From IMG/VR virus record IMGVR_UViG_3300033149_005344, positions 1 through 31,628 of that record: a stretch of 31,628 bases of DNA. One strand, written 5' to 3'. The DNA is from a virus. This document shows positions 31,591-31,628 of this stretch, piece after piece (position 1 is the stretch's first letter; every line of letters begins with the position of its first letter). The notes beneath the pieces were generated by a model. That model did no database searches. It saw nothing but the letters and a program-made list of their open reading frames with translations, and was not told where the DNA came from. Position numbers and translations under genes: made by a program.

Positions 31591-31628
31591 ACCCTGTGGC
31601 GACTTCCGGTCTCCAACTATACGCGGCC

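Overview
The window is a high-GC bacterial segment that reads as most of a siphovirus-like prophage integrated beside a tRNA-Val gene, with a complete type II-C CRISPR-Cas9 system inside it. The style of the tyrosine integrase and the strong C-ending codon bias suggest a planctomycete host; this is an inference from protein style, not a proven assignment. The left edge lies inside the prophage (the first gene is cut), so the left attachment site is not visible.

Layout: 1-4.0 kb carries a RusA-like resolvase, two small zinc-binding-type proteins with apparent frameshifts, two tandem ParB-like proteins, a Mom-like DNA-modification protein whose 3' end folds like a tRNA, and a phospholipase-D-like protein. 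4.0-14.7 kb is the packaging and head module: small and large terminase, a tRNA-Met-like gene, a gpW-like protein, portal, ClpP-type prohead protease with a nested scaffold, major capsid, cement-like protein, connector and completion proteins, and a YadA-like fibre. 14.7-23.7 kb is the tail module: tail tube, tail assembly chaperone with a -1 frameshift extension, lipoproteins, gp10-like protein, tape measure, tail-tip candidates, a duplicated-domain protein and a glycosyltransferase-like protein. Two strong stem-loop terminators sharing a 14-nt core precede the head and tail modules.

From 23.7 to 30.25 kb, directly after the last tail gene, come a tracrRNA gene (minus strand), cas9, cas1 and cas2 (plus strand, overlapping or 1 nt apart) and an array of 30 repeats and 29 spacers. 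Complementarity to the tracrRNA shows that the array must be transcribed on the minus strand. The last, truncated repeat stops 9 nt before the end of the integrase gene, which is followed by the tRNA-Val gene that is the likely integration target.

How it fits together: the phage appears to carry its own adaptive immune system in the accessory slot between the tail genes and the integrase, beside a Mom-type DNA modification gene. It would thus have one system to shield its own DNA and another to cut competing DNA. The 36-nt repeats contain a promoter-like sequence. The same sequence in the anti-repeat points at cas9, while a near-consensus promoter for tracrRNA points the opposite way across it. 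No endolysin, repressor or excisionase was recognised here; they probably lie to the left of the window.
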